Part shown: positions 1-9,109 of the stretch, piece after piece | Position numbering within the stretch: position 1 is the first letter of the stretch | Layout of the letters: every line of letters begins with the position of its first letter | Assembly (NCBI RefSeq): GCF_000971135.1 | Contig: NZ_BBLW01000007.1 | Span: forward strand, 156,742-220,741 | Length of the DNA stretch: 64,000 nucleotides | Direction of reading: 5' to 3' | Source: Demequina phytophila | Lineage (GTDB): Bacteria > Actinomycetota > Actinomycetes > Actinomycetales > Demequinaceae | The notes under the pieces: generated by a model | The model's database searches: none | Told to the model about the DNA's origin: nothing | Seen by the model: only the letters and a program-made list of their open reading frames with translations | Translations under genes and position numbers: made by a program

Positions 1-234
1 CACCAGGAAGCAGGACATGCATGTGAACTCGTCCTGCTGCGCCGGCAGCACGCGGACCGAGAGCTCCTCGCCGGACAGGTCCGCGCCCGGGAGCTCGAAG
101 CCCTCCGCAGCCTCGGTCTCGTCCTCGTCGACCACGCCGGAGGTCTTGTCCGCCCGACGAGCCTTGAGCTCCTCGATCGAGTCGGCCGAGATCTCGTCGT
201 CGGTCTTGCGTGGCGCGTCGTAATCCGTTGCCAT
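1..234 (-). CDS. DUF4193 family protein, 5' part only (cut by window start)
   Basis: The first 78 codons are visible and the gene runs off the left edge. The protein starts MATDYDAPRKTDDE, has an acidic Glu/Asp-rich stretch and reaches an FTCMSC motif at the edge. This matches the small actinobacterial DUF4193 family, usually about 100 residues with a C-terminal four-cysteine putative zinc site; only the first CxxC is inside the window. Function is unknown. The ATG lies downstream of a GAGGAAGGGA Shine-Dalgarno, and a TTGACA hexamer (269-274 on the complement) lies further upstream, but I see no convincing -10 paired with it. Confidence 0.85.
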   Translation of the reverse strand, partial: MATDYDAPRKTDDEISADSIEELKARRADKTSGVVDEDETEAAEGFELPGADLSGEELSVRVLPAQQDEFTCMSCFLV

Positions 235-372
235 GCGGCTTGCGTCCCTTCCTCGATGGTTGCGGCTTGTCAATGCCTCACAGGGGCGTTTTGTTCCCGC
301 GCGGCTGACGCATTGTGCACCATTCGGGCGACGAATGCATCTCGTGGCCGCCCGGCGCGGCGCGGTGCCCGG

Positions 373-1179
373 TCAGAAGGGTCGCGCGCCCGCCTCGACG
401 AGCGCGTCGCGCAGCGCGTCCCACGCCTCGGGCATGGCCGCGATGAGCATGTCGGAGTCCGCGGGCCCGCCGTCGGTGCCGGCCACCCGCACGCCCGCCT
501 CGGCGGCGATGAGGGCGCCCGCGGCGAAGTCCCACGGCTGCAGGCCCTGCTCGTAGTAGGCGTCGACCAGTCCGGCCGCGACGTGCACCAGGTCCACCGA
601 CGCGGATCCCAGGCGCCGGATGTCCCGCACCTGCGGCAGCAGCCGCGCGACCACCTGGCCCTGCAGCGCGCGCCTCTCCGCCACGTACTGGAAGCCCGTG
701 GCGACAAGCGTGCGGTCCAGGGGCGGCGCATCGTCCCGTCGCAGGGGCGCGCCGTCGCGCCACGCCCCGCCACCGCGCGCGGCCGTCCACAGCACGCCGG
801 ACCCGTCCATGACCGCGCCCGCCTCGACCGTCCAGCGGCGCGGCTCGGGTGGGCCGCTCACCGCGGCGACGCACACCGAGTAGTGCGGGATCCCGTACAG
901 GTAGTTGACCGTGCCGTCGATGGGGTCCACCACCCACGTGATGCCCGAGGTGCCCGGGACGTGGTCGCCCTCCTCGCCCAGGACGCCATCCTCGGGTCGC
1001 AGCTCCGCGAGACGCTCCCTGATGAGGCGCTCGGCGGCGATGTCCATCTGGGTGACGATGTCGGCGGAGGATGACTTGGTGAGGGCCACGCGTGCGTCGC
1101 CCCTGCCCTCCGTGATGAGCCGGCCGGCCTCGGCGGCCAGCGCGGATGCGACGTCGAGCAGCTCTGTCGGCGTGGTCAT
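373..1179 (-). CDS. inositol monophosphatase family protein
   Basis: 268-residue Mg2+-dependent sugar/inositol phosphatase fold. Family metal-binding signatures are present: GEEGD near residue 68, WVVDPIDGT at 82-90, and WDFAAGALIAAEAG near 217. Family members hydrolyse inositol-1-phosphate, histidinol phosphate or related phosphomonoesters; the sequence alone does not decide the substrate. Two in-frame ATGs exist (1188 and 1179). The upstream one overlaps a TACGAT -10 box (1187-1192), so I choose 1179, which places the start 7 nt after the -10 on a leaderless transcript. It is divergent from sepH. Confidence 0.88.
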   Translation of the reverse strand: MTTPTELLDVASALAAEAGRLITEGRGDARVALTKSSSADIVTQMDIAAERLIRERLAELRPEDGVLGEEGDHVPGTSGITWVVDPIDGTVNYLYGIPHYSVCVAAVSGPPEPRRWTVEAGAVMDGSGVLWTAARGGGAWRDGAPLRRDDAPPLDRTLVATGFQYVAERRALQGQVVARLLPQVRDIRRLGSASVDLVHVAAGLVDAYYEQGLQPWDFAAGALIAAEAGVRVAGTDGGPADSDMLIAAMPEAWDALRDALVEAGARPF

Positions 1180-1263
1180 GACCCTCATCGTAGGCGGCGG
1201 GTCGATCCGCGCCGCCCGGGGTGTCGTGCGCCCGGTCCGTCCCGCGCGTGGCACCCTGATGCC

Positions 1264-2221
1264 ATGACTCGCCTCACCCTCGTGGGTCCCTCCGAGGACG
1301 GCCTTCACCTTGTCGTGGAGGCCGAGTCGGGTGACCGCTTCGAGCTCCCCCTGACCGACGAGCTGCGCCACGCGGTGCGCTACACCAGACGTGCACGACG
1401 CGCCGCGGAACCGGTCGAGGAGGCCGAGGCGCCCACCATGACGCCGCGCGAGATCCAGCAGCGCATCCGGTCCGGTCTCACGGCGGCGGAGCTCGCCGAG
1501 CTCACCGGCATGTCGTTGGCCGCGATCGAGAAGTACGAGGGCCCGGTGGCCGCCGAGCGCCAGTACATCGCCGACCTCGCGCGCGAGACCCGGATCGGTC
1601 GCGACCCGAGCGCTCCCCAGCTGGGAGAGCTCGTCACGGACCGCCTCGCCGCCCGCGGCGTCGACCCCGAGTCCGTGACGTGGGACGCGTGGCGCGAGAC
1701 CGACGAGCCGTGGCGGGTCGCCGCCGACTACCGCGTCTCCGGGCGCGGCGTGCGCGCGCTGTGGACGTTCGACCACACGGCCCGCACCGTCACGGCCGAG
1801 GACGAGGAGGCCCGTTGGCTCTCCGAGACCGAGCTCCTCGACGTCCCGATCCCCCGCCGCCACCTCAGCGCCGTGGGGTCCAGGGATGCGGCGGTCGCCG
1901 AGCACCGCCCCGCGTGTGGAGGCCAGCCCCACGGAGCTGCTGCTCGACGACCTCGACCTGCGTCGCGGCACGCGCGAGACGGTCGACGAGGACGAGGACG
2001 ACGAGGAGTTCGAGGGCTTCGGCCCCGCGGTCCGCGCCCGGGAGGCCGAGACCGGCTTCGGTGGTGCCGGCCGTGCGCGCGAGGACGCCGCGGCGAGCAC
2101 CGCCGAGGTGGCCCAGGCGAAGGCCGAGGAGCCTACGGAGCGGCGTTCGACCAAGCGAGGCCGCGCGTCGGTGCCCAGCTGGGACGAGATCGTCTTCGGC
2201 GCGAAGAACGACCAGAGCTGA
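1264..2221 (+). pseudogene. sepH: SepH (DUF3071) cell-division regulator, interrupted by a +1 frameshift
   Basis: The N-terminal DUF3071 domain is intact: it starts MTRLTLVGPSEDGLHLV and contains the helix-turn-helix-like segment MTPREIQQRIRSGLTAAELA. SepH homologues bind FtsZ and stimulate its assembly in actinobacteria. After about residue 215 the frame degenerates to Arg/Gly-rich sequence. The expected C-terminus (VEASPTELLLDDLDLRRG to a terminal KRGRASVPSWDEIVFGAK) continues in the next frame to a TGA at 2219-2221. Removing one C from the CCCC run at 1908-1911 joins the frames as EHRPRVEASPTELL and gives a normal-looking protein of about 318 residues. This is either a sequencing indel or a real null allele. 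Confidence 0.85.
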
Positions 2222-2353
2222 GCCTGGCGCTTCGTCCTGGCCTATCCCCACACAGAACTCCGGATCCGCCCGGACCTCCATGCATGTCACGGCGCATCGG
2301 CCGACCATGAAGGGGGCAGCTGCAGAATCCGTGTGGAACGCGGTAGCGGGCTC

Positions 2354-3523
2354 CTAGTCCGTGCTGGCCACGAGGAGCGGCACCTGCAGCTCCTCCTGCG
2401 TGAGCGAGCCGTGGACGCCGACCAGTGCGAGGGCCTGGGCGGTCTGCGTGCGCGAGTCCACCACGGTCGCGCGGCCGGCCATCGCGACCACGACGTCGCC
2501 GATCCGCTCCTCGACGTGACCGGACACGGGGCCGAACAGGCCCAGGCCCACGGCCTCGTCGCGCAACAGGACCGCCGCGTGATCCCCGAGCACGTCGCGC
2601 CACCTGTCCGCGACCGCGGGCGCGAGCGCCGCATCGTCCATGTGGAGGTGGAGCGCACGCGGCTCCCCCGCGACGAGGCGCACGTCGCGCGCGAGCGCGG
2701 GCTCGGCGCCCAGGTCCCAGCGCGGCGCCCCCGTGACGTCGACCATGCCGTGGTCCGCGGTCACCACCATCGCCGCGTGCCGCGGCAGGCGGGCGCGCAG
2801 GCGCCGCAGCTCCTGGTCGGCGTCCTCGAGGGCGGCGACCCACTGGTCCGACTGCCAGCCGTGCTTGTGTCCCGCGGCGTCGATGTCGCCCCAGTAGCAG
2901 TACGTGAGGCCGGGCGTGCGGGCGCGCTGGATCGCCTCGTCGACACGGTCGGACAGGCGCTCCGCGCCCACGAACTCGCCGCCCGACAGCGCCGCTCGCG
3001 TGAGGCCGGACCCCTCGAACCGCCGCTTGCCCAGCGACGCGACCGGCAGGCCGCCCTCGTGGGCGACACGCATGAGGGACGGCTCGCGCTGCCACGTGTC
3101 GGGGTCGTCGGCACCCTCCCATGACACGAGGTTGGCGGCGGCGCCGGTCGCGGGGTTGTGGGCCGTGTAGCCGGTCATGCCGGTCGCGCCGGACGCCCGA
3201 CCCGTGCCGAACAGCGCCAGCGACGTCGCGGTCGTGGTCGGGAACCCGGCGGTGATGATGCCCGACTCGGTGGAGCGCAGGAACGGCGCGTGCCCCTTGC
3301 GCGCGTCGAGCTGGTGGTGGCCTAGCCCGTCGAGCAGCACCACCACGATGTGGTCGGCGGTCGGGATGCCCAGGCGGATCCGGTCCGCTTCGGCGTCGCG
3401 GCCGGTCACCGCGGATGCGGCGCCCACCGCTGCGAGCGCGCCCGGCAGCACGGCGCCGAGCTCGAGCCCGCCGTAGTCGGGAAGGGACAGCCCGGCGGCA
3501 GCGAGCCGCCCGGCGGGATTCAC
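2354..3523 (-). CDS. alkaline phosphatase superfamily protein (type I phosphodiesterase/nucleotide pyrophosphatase)
   Basis: 389 residues with the alkaline-phosphatase-superfamily metal sites: HIVVVLLDGLGHHQL near residue 60, a nucleophile region GFPTTTATSL, YWGDIDAAGHKHG near 210 and VTADHGMVDV near 255. Likely a Zn2+-dependent phosphodiesterase or pyrophosphatase; the substrate is unknown. There is no signal peptide, so it appears cytoplasmic. The GTG start overlaps the TGA of the upstream DUF5998 gene by 4 bases, so the two are translationally coupled. This pair next to a topoisomerase A gene recurs in actinobacteria. Confidence 0.85.
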   Translation of the reverse strand: MNPAGRLAAAGLSLPDYGGLELGAVLPGALAAVGAASAVTGRDAEADRIRLGIPTADHIVVVLLDGLGHHQLDARKGHAPFLRSTESGIITAGFPTTTATSLALFGTGRASGATGMTGYTAHNPATGAAANLVSWEGADDPDTWQREPSLMRVAHEGGLPVASLGKRRFEGSGLTRAALSGGEFVGAERLSDRVDEAIQRARTPGLTYCYWGDIDAAGHKHGWQSDQWVAALEDADQELRRLRARLPRHAAMVVTADHGMVDVTGAPRWDLGAEPALARDVRLVAGEPRALHLHMDDAALAPAVADRWRDVLGDHAAVLLRDEAVGLGLFGPVSGHVEERIGDVVVAMAGRATVVDSRTQTAQALALVGVHGSLTQEELQVPLLVASTD

Positions 3524-4086
3524 CCCCGCGCCCCGATGGCGCCCTGGAGCACGCCCGCGAAGTCCTGCAGCGCGCGGATCGAGTCCTCGCCGTCCGCGAT
3601 CACGCTGACGCGCACCAGGATGTCGTCCGAGGTGAGGGTGCCCGTGTAGCCGTGGTCGGCATCGCAGCTCTCGTCGCCGCAGGACGCGGGCTCGAGGTCC
3701 ACGCGAGAGTGCACCGAGCCGCCCACGGCGAGCACCAGCTCGCTCGGCAGGTCGCCGTCGGTGAAGCGCTCGGGCTCGTGCACCACGTGGGTCATCGCGG
3801 TGTTGCGGATCGCGGACAGCGCCGTGGTCTCGACGGTCGCGGAGGCCTCGTGCCGTCCCTCGACGGTGTGGCCGGCGCCGTCGTCCATATGGACGCGCAG
3901 CAGGCGGGTGTCGGTGATGACCAGCACGGTCATGTGCCGGCGCACCTCGCGGTCGTCGAAGGTGGTCTCGGCGTGGACGAAGTGCGCGCGCACCGTCTCG
4001 GCGCCGATCGCGGAGCGGAGGACGGAGGTGGCGAGCGCCGGGTAATACCCCGCGATCCGCACCGCCTGGTCGAGGGTCTGAGCCAT
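3520..4086 (-). CDS. DUF5998 family protein
   Basis: 188-residue cytoplasmic protein starting [19 protein letters not shown]; it contains an acidic DHGYTG region and a cysteine pair ([12 protein letters not shown]). It matches the uncharacterised actinobacterial DUF5998 family, which commonly precedes the phosphodiesterase gene found here just downstream with a 4-base overlap. The ATG is chosen because it follows an AT-rich GAATAT -10-like hexamer (4092-4097 on the complement) by 5 nt, suggesting a leaderless transcript. No function is assigned; coupling suggests it acts with the phosphodiesterase. Confidence 0.82.
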   Translation of the reverse strand: MAQTLDQAVRIAGYYPALATSVLRSAIGAETVRAHFVHAETTFDDREVRRHMTVLVITDTRLLRVHMDDGAGHTVEGRHEASATVETTALSAIRNTAMTHVVHEPERFTDGDLPSELVLAVGGSVHSRVDLEPASCGDESCDADHGYTGTLTSDDILVRVSVIADGEDSIRALQDFAGVLQGAIGARG

Positions 4087-4119
4087 GGCCGATATTCTCT
4101 CACCTTCGTGGGCACCCGA

Positions 4120-4149
4120 CCCGCGCATCCCCCAGGGACGATGCGCGGG
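4120..4149. repeat. hairpin holding a copy of the dispersed 10-mer in the DUF5998/parC gap
   Basis: Arms CCCGCGCAT (4120-4128) and ATGCGCGGG (4141-4149); the 10-mer GGGACGATGC (4135-4144) overlaps the second arm. The 155-bp gap is the divergent promoter region of the two genes. Confidence 0.6.
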
Positions 4150-4241
4150 CCAGGCGGGCGGCCCGCGAGCCTGTGCGCACGTGTCGGACGGACGCGAGAC
4201 AATACGGGCTGGATCCGGACCCCGAAGAGACGAGGTGGCAG

Positions 4242-6689
4242 ATGGCCGACGCACCCGACGCGCAGATCGTCGATATCGACGTCAGCGCCGAGATGGAGGC
4301 GTCGTTCCTCGAGTACGCGTACTCGGTGATCTACTCCCGCGCCCTCCCCGACGCCCGCGACGGCCTCAAGCCGGTGCAGCGCCGCATCGTCTACATGATG
4401 CAGGACATGGGTCTGCGCCCCGAGCGCGCCTACGTGAAGTCGGCCCGCGTGGTCGGCGAGGTGATGGGAAAGCTGCACCCGCACGGCGACTCCGCGATCT
4501 ACGACGCGCTCGTGCGCATGGCGCAGTCGTTCTCGCTGCGCCTGCCCCTGGTCGACGGCCACGGCAACTTCGGCTCCCTCGACGACGGCCCGGCGGCCTC
4601 GCGCTACACGGAATGCCGCCTCGCACCCGCGTCCATGGTGATGACCGAGAACCTCGACGAGGACGTCGTGGACTTCGTCCCCAACTACGACAACAAGCTC
4701 ACGCAGCCCGCCGTGCTGCCGTCCGCGATCCCCAACCTGCTGGTCAACGGCGCCGCGGGCATCGCCGTCGGCATGGCGACCAACATGGCGCCGCACAACC
4801 TGATCGAGGTCGTGTCCGCCGCGAAGCACCTGCTGCGGCACCCGGGCGCGTCGCTCGAGGAGCTCATGCGGTTCGTCCCCGGCCCCGACCTGCCCACGGG
4901 CGGCAAGATCGTGGGGCTCGACGGCGTCAAGGAGGCGTACGAGTCCGGCCGCGGCAAGTTCATCACCCGCGCCACCACCCGCATCGAGAAGGTCACCGCC
5001 CGCCGTCAGGGCATCGTCGTGACCGAGCTTCCGTACATGGTCGGGCCCGAGAAGGTCATCGAGAAGATCAAGGACGGCGTCTCGTCCAAGAAGCTCGACG
5101 GCATCTCCGCGGTCACCGACCTCACGGACCGCCACCACGGCCTGCGCCTCGTCATCGAGGTGAAGAACGGCTTCAACCCCGAGGCCGTGCTGGAGAAGCT
5201 GTACCGGGTCACGCCGCTCGAGGAGTCGTTCTCCATCAACAACGTCGCGCTCGTGGGCGGCGAGCCCCGCACGCTGGGGCTCAAGGAGCTGCTGCGCGTC
5301 TGGGTGGACCACCGCCTCGACGTGGTCCGCCGTCGCAGCGCGTTCCGCCTCAAGGCGCGCCAGGACCGCCTCCACCTGGTCGACGGCCTCCTCATCGCGA
5401 TCCTCGACATCGACGAGGTCATCCAGATCATCCGCGCCGCGGACGACGCCTCCGTGGCGCGCGAGCGCCTGCGCACCGCGTTCGACCTGTCGGAGATCCA
5501 GGCCGAGTACATCCTCGAGCTGCGCCTGCGCCGCCTCACCAAGTTCTCGCGCCTCGAGCTGGAGAACGAGAAGTCCCAGCTGCTCGCCGAGATCGCCGAG
5601 CTCCAGGAGATCCTGGGCTCCGACGCCGTGCTGCGTGACGTGGTCGGCCGCGAGATGGACGCCGCTGCGGCCCAGTACGGCACGCCGCGCCGCACCATCC
5701 TGCTCGCCGACGGCGGCGCCGTGTCCTCGGCGGCGTCGGTCGCGGGCGCCACGGCCCGCGCGGGCGCGAAGGCGCCCGCGATGTCGCTCGAGATCGAGGA
5801 CTCCCCCTGCTACGCGATGCTGTCGACCACCGGCCTGGTGGCGCGCACCGCGGAGGACGAGGCGCCGGCCCGCGAAGGCCGACGCTCGGCGCACGACGCT
5901 CTGCGCAGCGTGGTCCACTCGTCGGCCCGCGCGGACGTGGGCGTCGTGACCAGCGCCGGCCGCATCGTCCGGCTGTCCCTGCTCGACGTTCCCGCGCTGC
6001 CGCCCAGCCAGGAGCCGCCGTCGCTCGGCGGCGGCACGCCCGTCGCGGAGCTCGTGGTGCTCGAGCGCGGCGAGGAGGCCGTGGGCCTCGTCCCGCTCGA
6101 CGGCGCCACGCCGGTCGCGATGGGCACCCGCCAGGGTGTGGTCAAGCGCGTCAAGGCCGACGACATCCCGAACAAGGACGTGTGGGAGGCGATCGCGCTC
6201 TCCGACGGCGACGTCGTGGTGGGCGCCGGGGCGGCCGCCGACGGCGACGACCTGGTGTTCGTCGCCGACGACGCCTCGATGCTGCACTTCGACGCGAGCA
6301 ACGTGCGCCCGCAGGGCCGCGCGGGCGGCGGCATGGCCGGCATCAAGCTGGGGGCGGGCGCGAAGGTGATCTTCTTCGGCGTGCTGCGCGCGGGCACCGA
6401 CGGCGCGGTCGCCACCATCGCGGGACCGTCCGACGGCCTCCCCGGCGTGGCCGCCGGCTCCGCCAAGTGGACGCCCATGGACGAGTTCCCCGCCAAGGGC
6501 CGCGCCACCGGAGGCGTGCGCGCGCACCGCTTCCTCAAGGGCGAGGACGTCCTGCTGCTCGCGTGGGCCGGTCCCACTCCCCCGCGTGCGGCGACGTCCG
6601 CCGGTCAGCCGGTCGAGCTCCCCGCGGAGCCGGGCAAGCGCGACGGCTCCGGCACGAGCCTGCCCACCCCGGTGGCCGGGCTCGGCTGA
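4242..6689 (+). CDS. parC: DNA topoisomerase IV subunit A (ParC-type)
   Basis: 815-residue type IIA topoisomerase breakage-reunion subunit. The N-terminal half carries [17 protein letters not shown], the quinolone-resistance-determining segment [20 protein letters not shown] with Ser and Asp at the key sites, and the catalytic tyrosine in AASRYTE. The C-terminal beta-pinwheel is present, but I see no QRRGGKG GyrA box, which favours ParC over GyrA. Its partner subunit B lies at 10938-13043. An upstream in-frame ATG at 4173 exists; I choose 4242 because GAGGTGGCAG precedes it at SD spacing and family proteins start at MADAPD-like sequence. Confidence 0.9.
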   Translation: MADAPDAQIVDIDVSAEMEASFLEYAYSVIYSRALPDARDGLKPVQRRIVYMMQDMGLRPERAYVKSARVVGEVMGKLHPHGDSAIYDALVRMAQSFSLRLPLVDGHGNFGSLDDGPAASRYTECRLAPASMVMTENLDEDVVDFVPNYDNKLTQPAVLPSAIPNLLVNGAAGIAVGMATNMAPHNLIEVVSAAKHLLRHPGASLEELMRFVPGPDLPTGGKIVGLDGVKEAYESGRGKFITRATTRIEKVTARRQGIVVTELPYMVGPEKVIEKIKDGVSSKKLDGISAVTDLTDRHHGLRLVIEVKNGFNPEAVLEKLYRVTPLEESFSINNVALVGGEPRTLGLKELLRVWVDHRLDVVRRRSAFRLKARQDRLHLVDGLLIAILDIDEVIQIIRAADDASVARERLRTAFDLSEIQAEYILELRLRRLTKFSRLELENEKSQLLAEIAELQEILGSDAVLRDVVGREMDAAAAQYGTPRRTILLADGGAVSSAASVAGATARAGAKAPAMSLEIEDSPCYAMLSTTGLVARTAEDEAPAREGRRSAHDALRSVVHSSARADVGVVTSAGRIVRLSLLDVPALPPSQEPPSLGGGTPVAELVVLERGEEAVGLVPLDGATPVAMGTRQGVVKRVKADDIPNKDVWEAIALSDGDVVVGAGAAADGDDLVFVADDASMLHFDASNVRPQGRAGGGMAGIKLGAGAKVIFFGVLRAGTDGAVATIAGPSDGLPGVAAGSAKWTPMDEFPAKGRATGGVRAHRFLKGEDVLLLAWAGPTPPRAATSAGQPVELPAEPGKRDGSGTSLPTPVAGLG

Positions 6690-6696
6690 CGGGTGC

Positions 6697-7338
6697 TCAT
6701 GCGGCGAGGCTGAAGGTCTCCGCGAAGCGCCCGAACAGCTCGGGGCTCCCGTCGAGAACCTCGACGACGCCGCTGGCGATGGCCTGCGCCGGCGCCAGCT
6801 CGCCCGCGATCACCCTGCGGATCTCGGGGCCCGAGGCGAACGCGAGGTCCGCGATCCCCGCACCCCGTGCGATCTCGAGCGCGGCGCCGTCGACGCGGAC
6901 CAGGAGCTCGGCGGGGCCGAACGTCGCCGCGTAGGCGGTGGGGGGAAGGGCGCGCGCGGCCGAGGGACGGAACGCCGTGCGGAGCGCCATGGTCATCGAG
7001 TCGGGGGTGATCACCTGCGTCTCGCGCGGCTCCCCCATCGCCTTGAACCCCCATGCGCCGAGCGCGAGGACCACCGGCTCCAGCTCCCGCCCGTACGGCG
7101 TGAGCTCGTACACCACGGTGCGCAGGCGTGGGATGCGGCGGATCACGCCCGCCTCCTGCAGCTCCTTGAGACGCGACGCGAGGATGTTGCTCGGGATCCG
7201 CGGCAGGCCCGCGGCGAGCTCGCCGTACCGTCGCGGCCCCACGAGCAGGTCCCGCACGATCAGCAGCGACCAGCGCTCCCCCACGAGCTCGAGCGCCCGC
7301 GTGACGCCGCAGTACTGGCCGTACTCCCGTGCGGCCAA
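6697..7338 (-). CDS. HxlR-family transcriptional regulator with C-terminal SCP2-like domain
   Basis: About 213 residues. The first 100 form an HxlR winged helix: EYGQYCGVTRALELVGERW with a Cys at the position redox- or aldehyde-sensing members use, then GPRRYGELAAGLPRIPSNIL and a wing VVYELTPYGRELEPV. The C-terminal half resembles the SCP2/sterol-binding-like domain often fused to HxlR proteins. No ATG is available; the TTG at 7336-7338 just past the VOC gene's stop is the best start but uncertain. Co-transcribed behind the VOC gene; a dyad at 7817-7835 is the probable operator for the pair. Confidence 0.82.
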   Translation of the reverse strand: MAAREYGQYCGVTRALELVGERWSLLIVRDLLVGPRRYGELAAGLPRIPSNILASRLKELQEAGVIRRIPRLRTVVYELTPYGRELEPVVLALGAWGFKAMGEPRETQVITPDSMTMALRTAFRPSAARALPPTAYAATFGPAELLVRVDGAALEIARGAGIADLAFASGPEIRRVIAGELAPAQAIASGVVEVLDGSPELFGRFAETFSLAA

Positions 7339-7340
7339 GC

Positions 7341-7775
7341 TCAGGCCTGCTGACTCATGTAGGCCTCGGGGCCCTGCTCCGCCGCGACGGGATCCATCCA
7401 CCCGAACTCGAGGATGTTGCCGTCGGGGTCCGCGAGCTGTCGCTGATACATGAAGCCGTAGTCGCTGGCGGGCTGCCCTTCGGTGCCGCCCGCCGCGAGC
7501 CCGTCCGCGACCGTCGCGTCGACCTGCTCGCGGCTGTCGAGGAAGATCGACGTCGACACCGACGGGTTGACCGCGGGGTCGCCGATCGGCTTGTCGGTGA
7601 ACGTCTGGAAGAACTCGCGCACCAGGATCATGAAGTAGCTGTGGCCGTCCTCGACCACCACGCACGCCGCGTTGTGGTCGGTGAACTGCGGGTTGATGGC
7701 GAACCCGACCGCCGTGTAGAACGCCTTCGCGCGCTCCAGGTCGGTCACCGGAAGATTGACGAACATCGCGGTCAT
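7341..7775 (-). CDS. VOC (glyoxalase/bleomycin-resistance/dioxygenase fold) protein
   Basis: 144 residues of the vicinal-oxygen-chelate fold: MFVNLPVTDLERAKAFYTA opening, CVVVEDGHSYFMIL, and a C-terminal QLADPDGNILEFGWMDP typical of the second beta-alpha-beta unit. Members act on thiol adducts, metals or small electrophiles; the substrate here is unknown. A strong Shine-Dalgarno (GGGGAGGGGATC) precedes the ATG. It heads a two-gene unit with the HxlR regulator, an arrangement often linked to electrophile or aldehyde sensing (inference). Confidence 0.87.
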   Translation of the reverse strand: MTAMFVNLPVTDLERAKAFYTAVGFAINPQFTDHNAACVVVEDGHSYFMILVREFFQTFTDKPIGDPAVNPSVSTSIFLDSREQVDATVADGLAAGGTEGQPASDYGFMYQRQLADPDGNILEFGWMDPVAAEQGPEAYMSQQA

Positions 7776-7816
7776 GGTGATCCCCTCCCCAGGGTCGTGT
7801 GTCTCACCACCGCCCA

Positions 7817-7835
7817 CACTTGCAAAAAACAAGTG
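7817..7835. promoter_or_regulatory. putative HxlR operator dyad
   Basis: Perfect 6-bp inverted repeat CACTTG-N7-CAAGTG with an A-rich spacer, starting 42 bp upstream of the VOC start codon. Size and symmetry suit a winged-helix dimer such as the HxlR protein encoded in the same operon. Autoregulation is inference. Confidence 0.5.
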
Positions 7836-7866
7836 GCGCGTCAAGGCATGCGGCCGAGTTCGTCGA

Positions 7867-7878
7867 GGGGACGATGCG
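7867..7878 (+). repeat. dispersed 10-mer GGGACGATGC, intergenic copy
   Basis: Copy extended to GGGGACGATGCG in the short intergenic gap between the 7888-8733 gene and the VOC operon. See the finding on the dispersed motif. Confidence 0.7.
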
Positions 7879-7887
7879 CCGGTCGGG

Positions 7888-8733
7888 TCAGGCCGCGGGC
7901 CCGCCCGGGAGGTCGGGGGCGTCGGCCGGGGCCTCAGCCCTCGCACGGCCCTCGCGCAGGCGCACGCCGTCGGCGACGAGCAGCACGTCGCCGCGGAAGA
8001 ACCGCAGCAGCCACAGCACCGCGTCGACGTTCGGGTCGTGCCTGATCCGCGCGGGCGCGCCGGCACCGGCGCGAGCCGAGCGGGTACCGATCACGTCGAG
8101 CACGGAGTGGACGGCGAGCGTGTACTGGCCTCGCAGCACCGTCTCGAGCGGGCGCGACACCTTGCGATAGCGCACCCTCACCCCGTGCTCCCCCGCCTCC
8201 ACGTCCGCCCGGTGACCGACCTCGGCGGTGCGGCGCACGTACAACCCCTTCTTCGGCAGCACCCGGGCCACCGCCACACCGCGTCGCATCGCGATCTCGA
8301 GCGCGAAGGCGAGACCGTAGCCCGAGGCCTCACCGGTGTTGGAGAACACCGCGACGTCGCCGGGCGCCTCCCGCTCCCGCATCACCAGGACCGCGACGGT
8401 CGGATGGCCGCGCTCGGCGGCGTCGATCGCGCCGTTGACCGCGAGGTGCAGGAACCGCCTCCTGCGCAGCGGCTCGGGCACCACGAGCAGGCGGCACCCC
8501 AGGTCCGCCGCGCGCACGATCGCCTCGCGCACGTCGCCGCGCACCAGACCGCCGTCCTCGATCTCCAGCCCGGGCGCGCGCGCGTGCAGCGGCTCCGCGT
8601 CGTCGAACAGCGCATCCGAGCTGAGGTTCACCACGGAGGCGGCCGCGTCGACGATCCGCGCGAGGGCGCGGTCGCTGAAGCGATGTCCGTCGAGCACGGC
8701 GATGCGCCGCGTGGGCTCGATCACGGGCGTCAT
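7888..8733 (-). CDS. hypothetical protein, weakly like tandem universal-stress-protein domains
   Basis: 281 residues, no signal peptide or membrane span, Arg-rich. I do not recognise a named family. Two weakly similar alpha/beta units can be seen: the first ends DLGCRLLVVPEPLRR; the second begins VAVFSNTGEASGYGLAFALE followed by MRRGVAVARVLPK, a layout reminiscent of UspA folds. The C-terminus is Pro/Ala-rich. ATG overlaps the stop of the upstream membrane-protein gene by 4 bases (ATGA), so the two are coupled and probably work together. No ATP-binding GX2GX9GS motif is clear. Confidence 0.7.
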   Translation of the reverse strand: MTPVIEPTRRIAVLDGHRFSDRALARIVDAAASVVNLSSDALFDDAEPLHARAPGLEIEDGGLVRGDVREAIVRAADLGCRLLVVPEPLRRRRFLHLAVNGAIDAAERGHPTVAVLVMREREAPGDVAVFSNTGEASGYGLAFALEIAMRRGVAVARVLPKKGLYVRRTAEVGHRADVEAGEHGVRVRYRKVSRPLETVLRGQYTLAVHSVLDVIGTRSARAGAGAPARIRHDPNVDAVLWLLRFFRGDVLLVADGVRLREGRARAEAPADAPDLPGGPAA

Positions 8734-9086
8734 CGCGCCTCCCCTGCGAGCAGCGCGAGGCGTGCCTCGATCAGCGCCTCCCAACGGCGCGCGCGGCGGC
8801 GCGCCTCGATCACCGCCAGGGCGGCGAGCCCGGCCCCGCCGAGCGCCCAGGCCGCGGCGCGGCGCCTGCCCGCCAGGGCGAGCACGCCCCCGGAGGCCAC
8901 CCCCATGACGACGCCGCCCAGCGCCCCCGCGTAGGAACGCGCGTACGCGAGCATCAACCCGAGCGCCACCGGATCCTCGGCGCGGGACACGGCACGGGCA
9001 TCGTCCACCGTCACGCGCCGCGGGAGCATGCCCTCGCCGATCCACGGCAGAGCGGCCTCGAGCGCCCGATACCTCGACGGGCCCAT
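8730..9086 (-). CDS. hypothetical small membrane protein
   Basis: 118 residues. A soluble N-terminal half (MGPSRYRALEAALPWIGEGM) is followed by two hydrophobic segments (AGALGGVVMGVASGGVLALAG and AWALGGAGLAALAVIEA) separated by a short Arg-rich loop, so a hairpin membrane topology is likely. It ends in an Arg-rich amphipathic tail. No family recognised. Overlaps the start of the downstream 281-residue protein by 4 bases; it follows the ThrE exporter gene after a 23-bp gap, so it may belong to the same transcript. Confidence 0.7.
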   Translation of the reverse strand: MGPSRYRALEAALPWIGEGMLPRRVTVDDARAVSRAEDPVALGLMLAYARSYAGALGGVVMGVASGGVLALAGRRRAAAWALGGAGLAALAVIEARRRARRWEALIEARLALLAGEAR

Positions 9087-9109
9087 GCGGTCCTCCTCCC
9101 GGTCCCCGG

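Noticed and set aside
1912..2310. Continuation of sepH in its original frame past the C4 run
   Set aside because: The sequence becomes Arg/Gly-rich without similarity, while the next frame carries the conserved SepH C-terminus.
3930..6527. Long antisense open frame of 865 codons opposite parC
   Set aside because: Its Arg/Ala/His-rich, repetitive product is typical of the complement of a GC-rich gene, and parC on the other strand is an unmistakable topoisomerase subunit.
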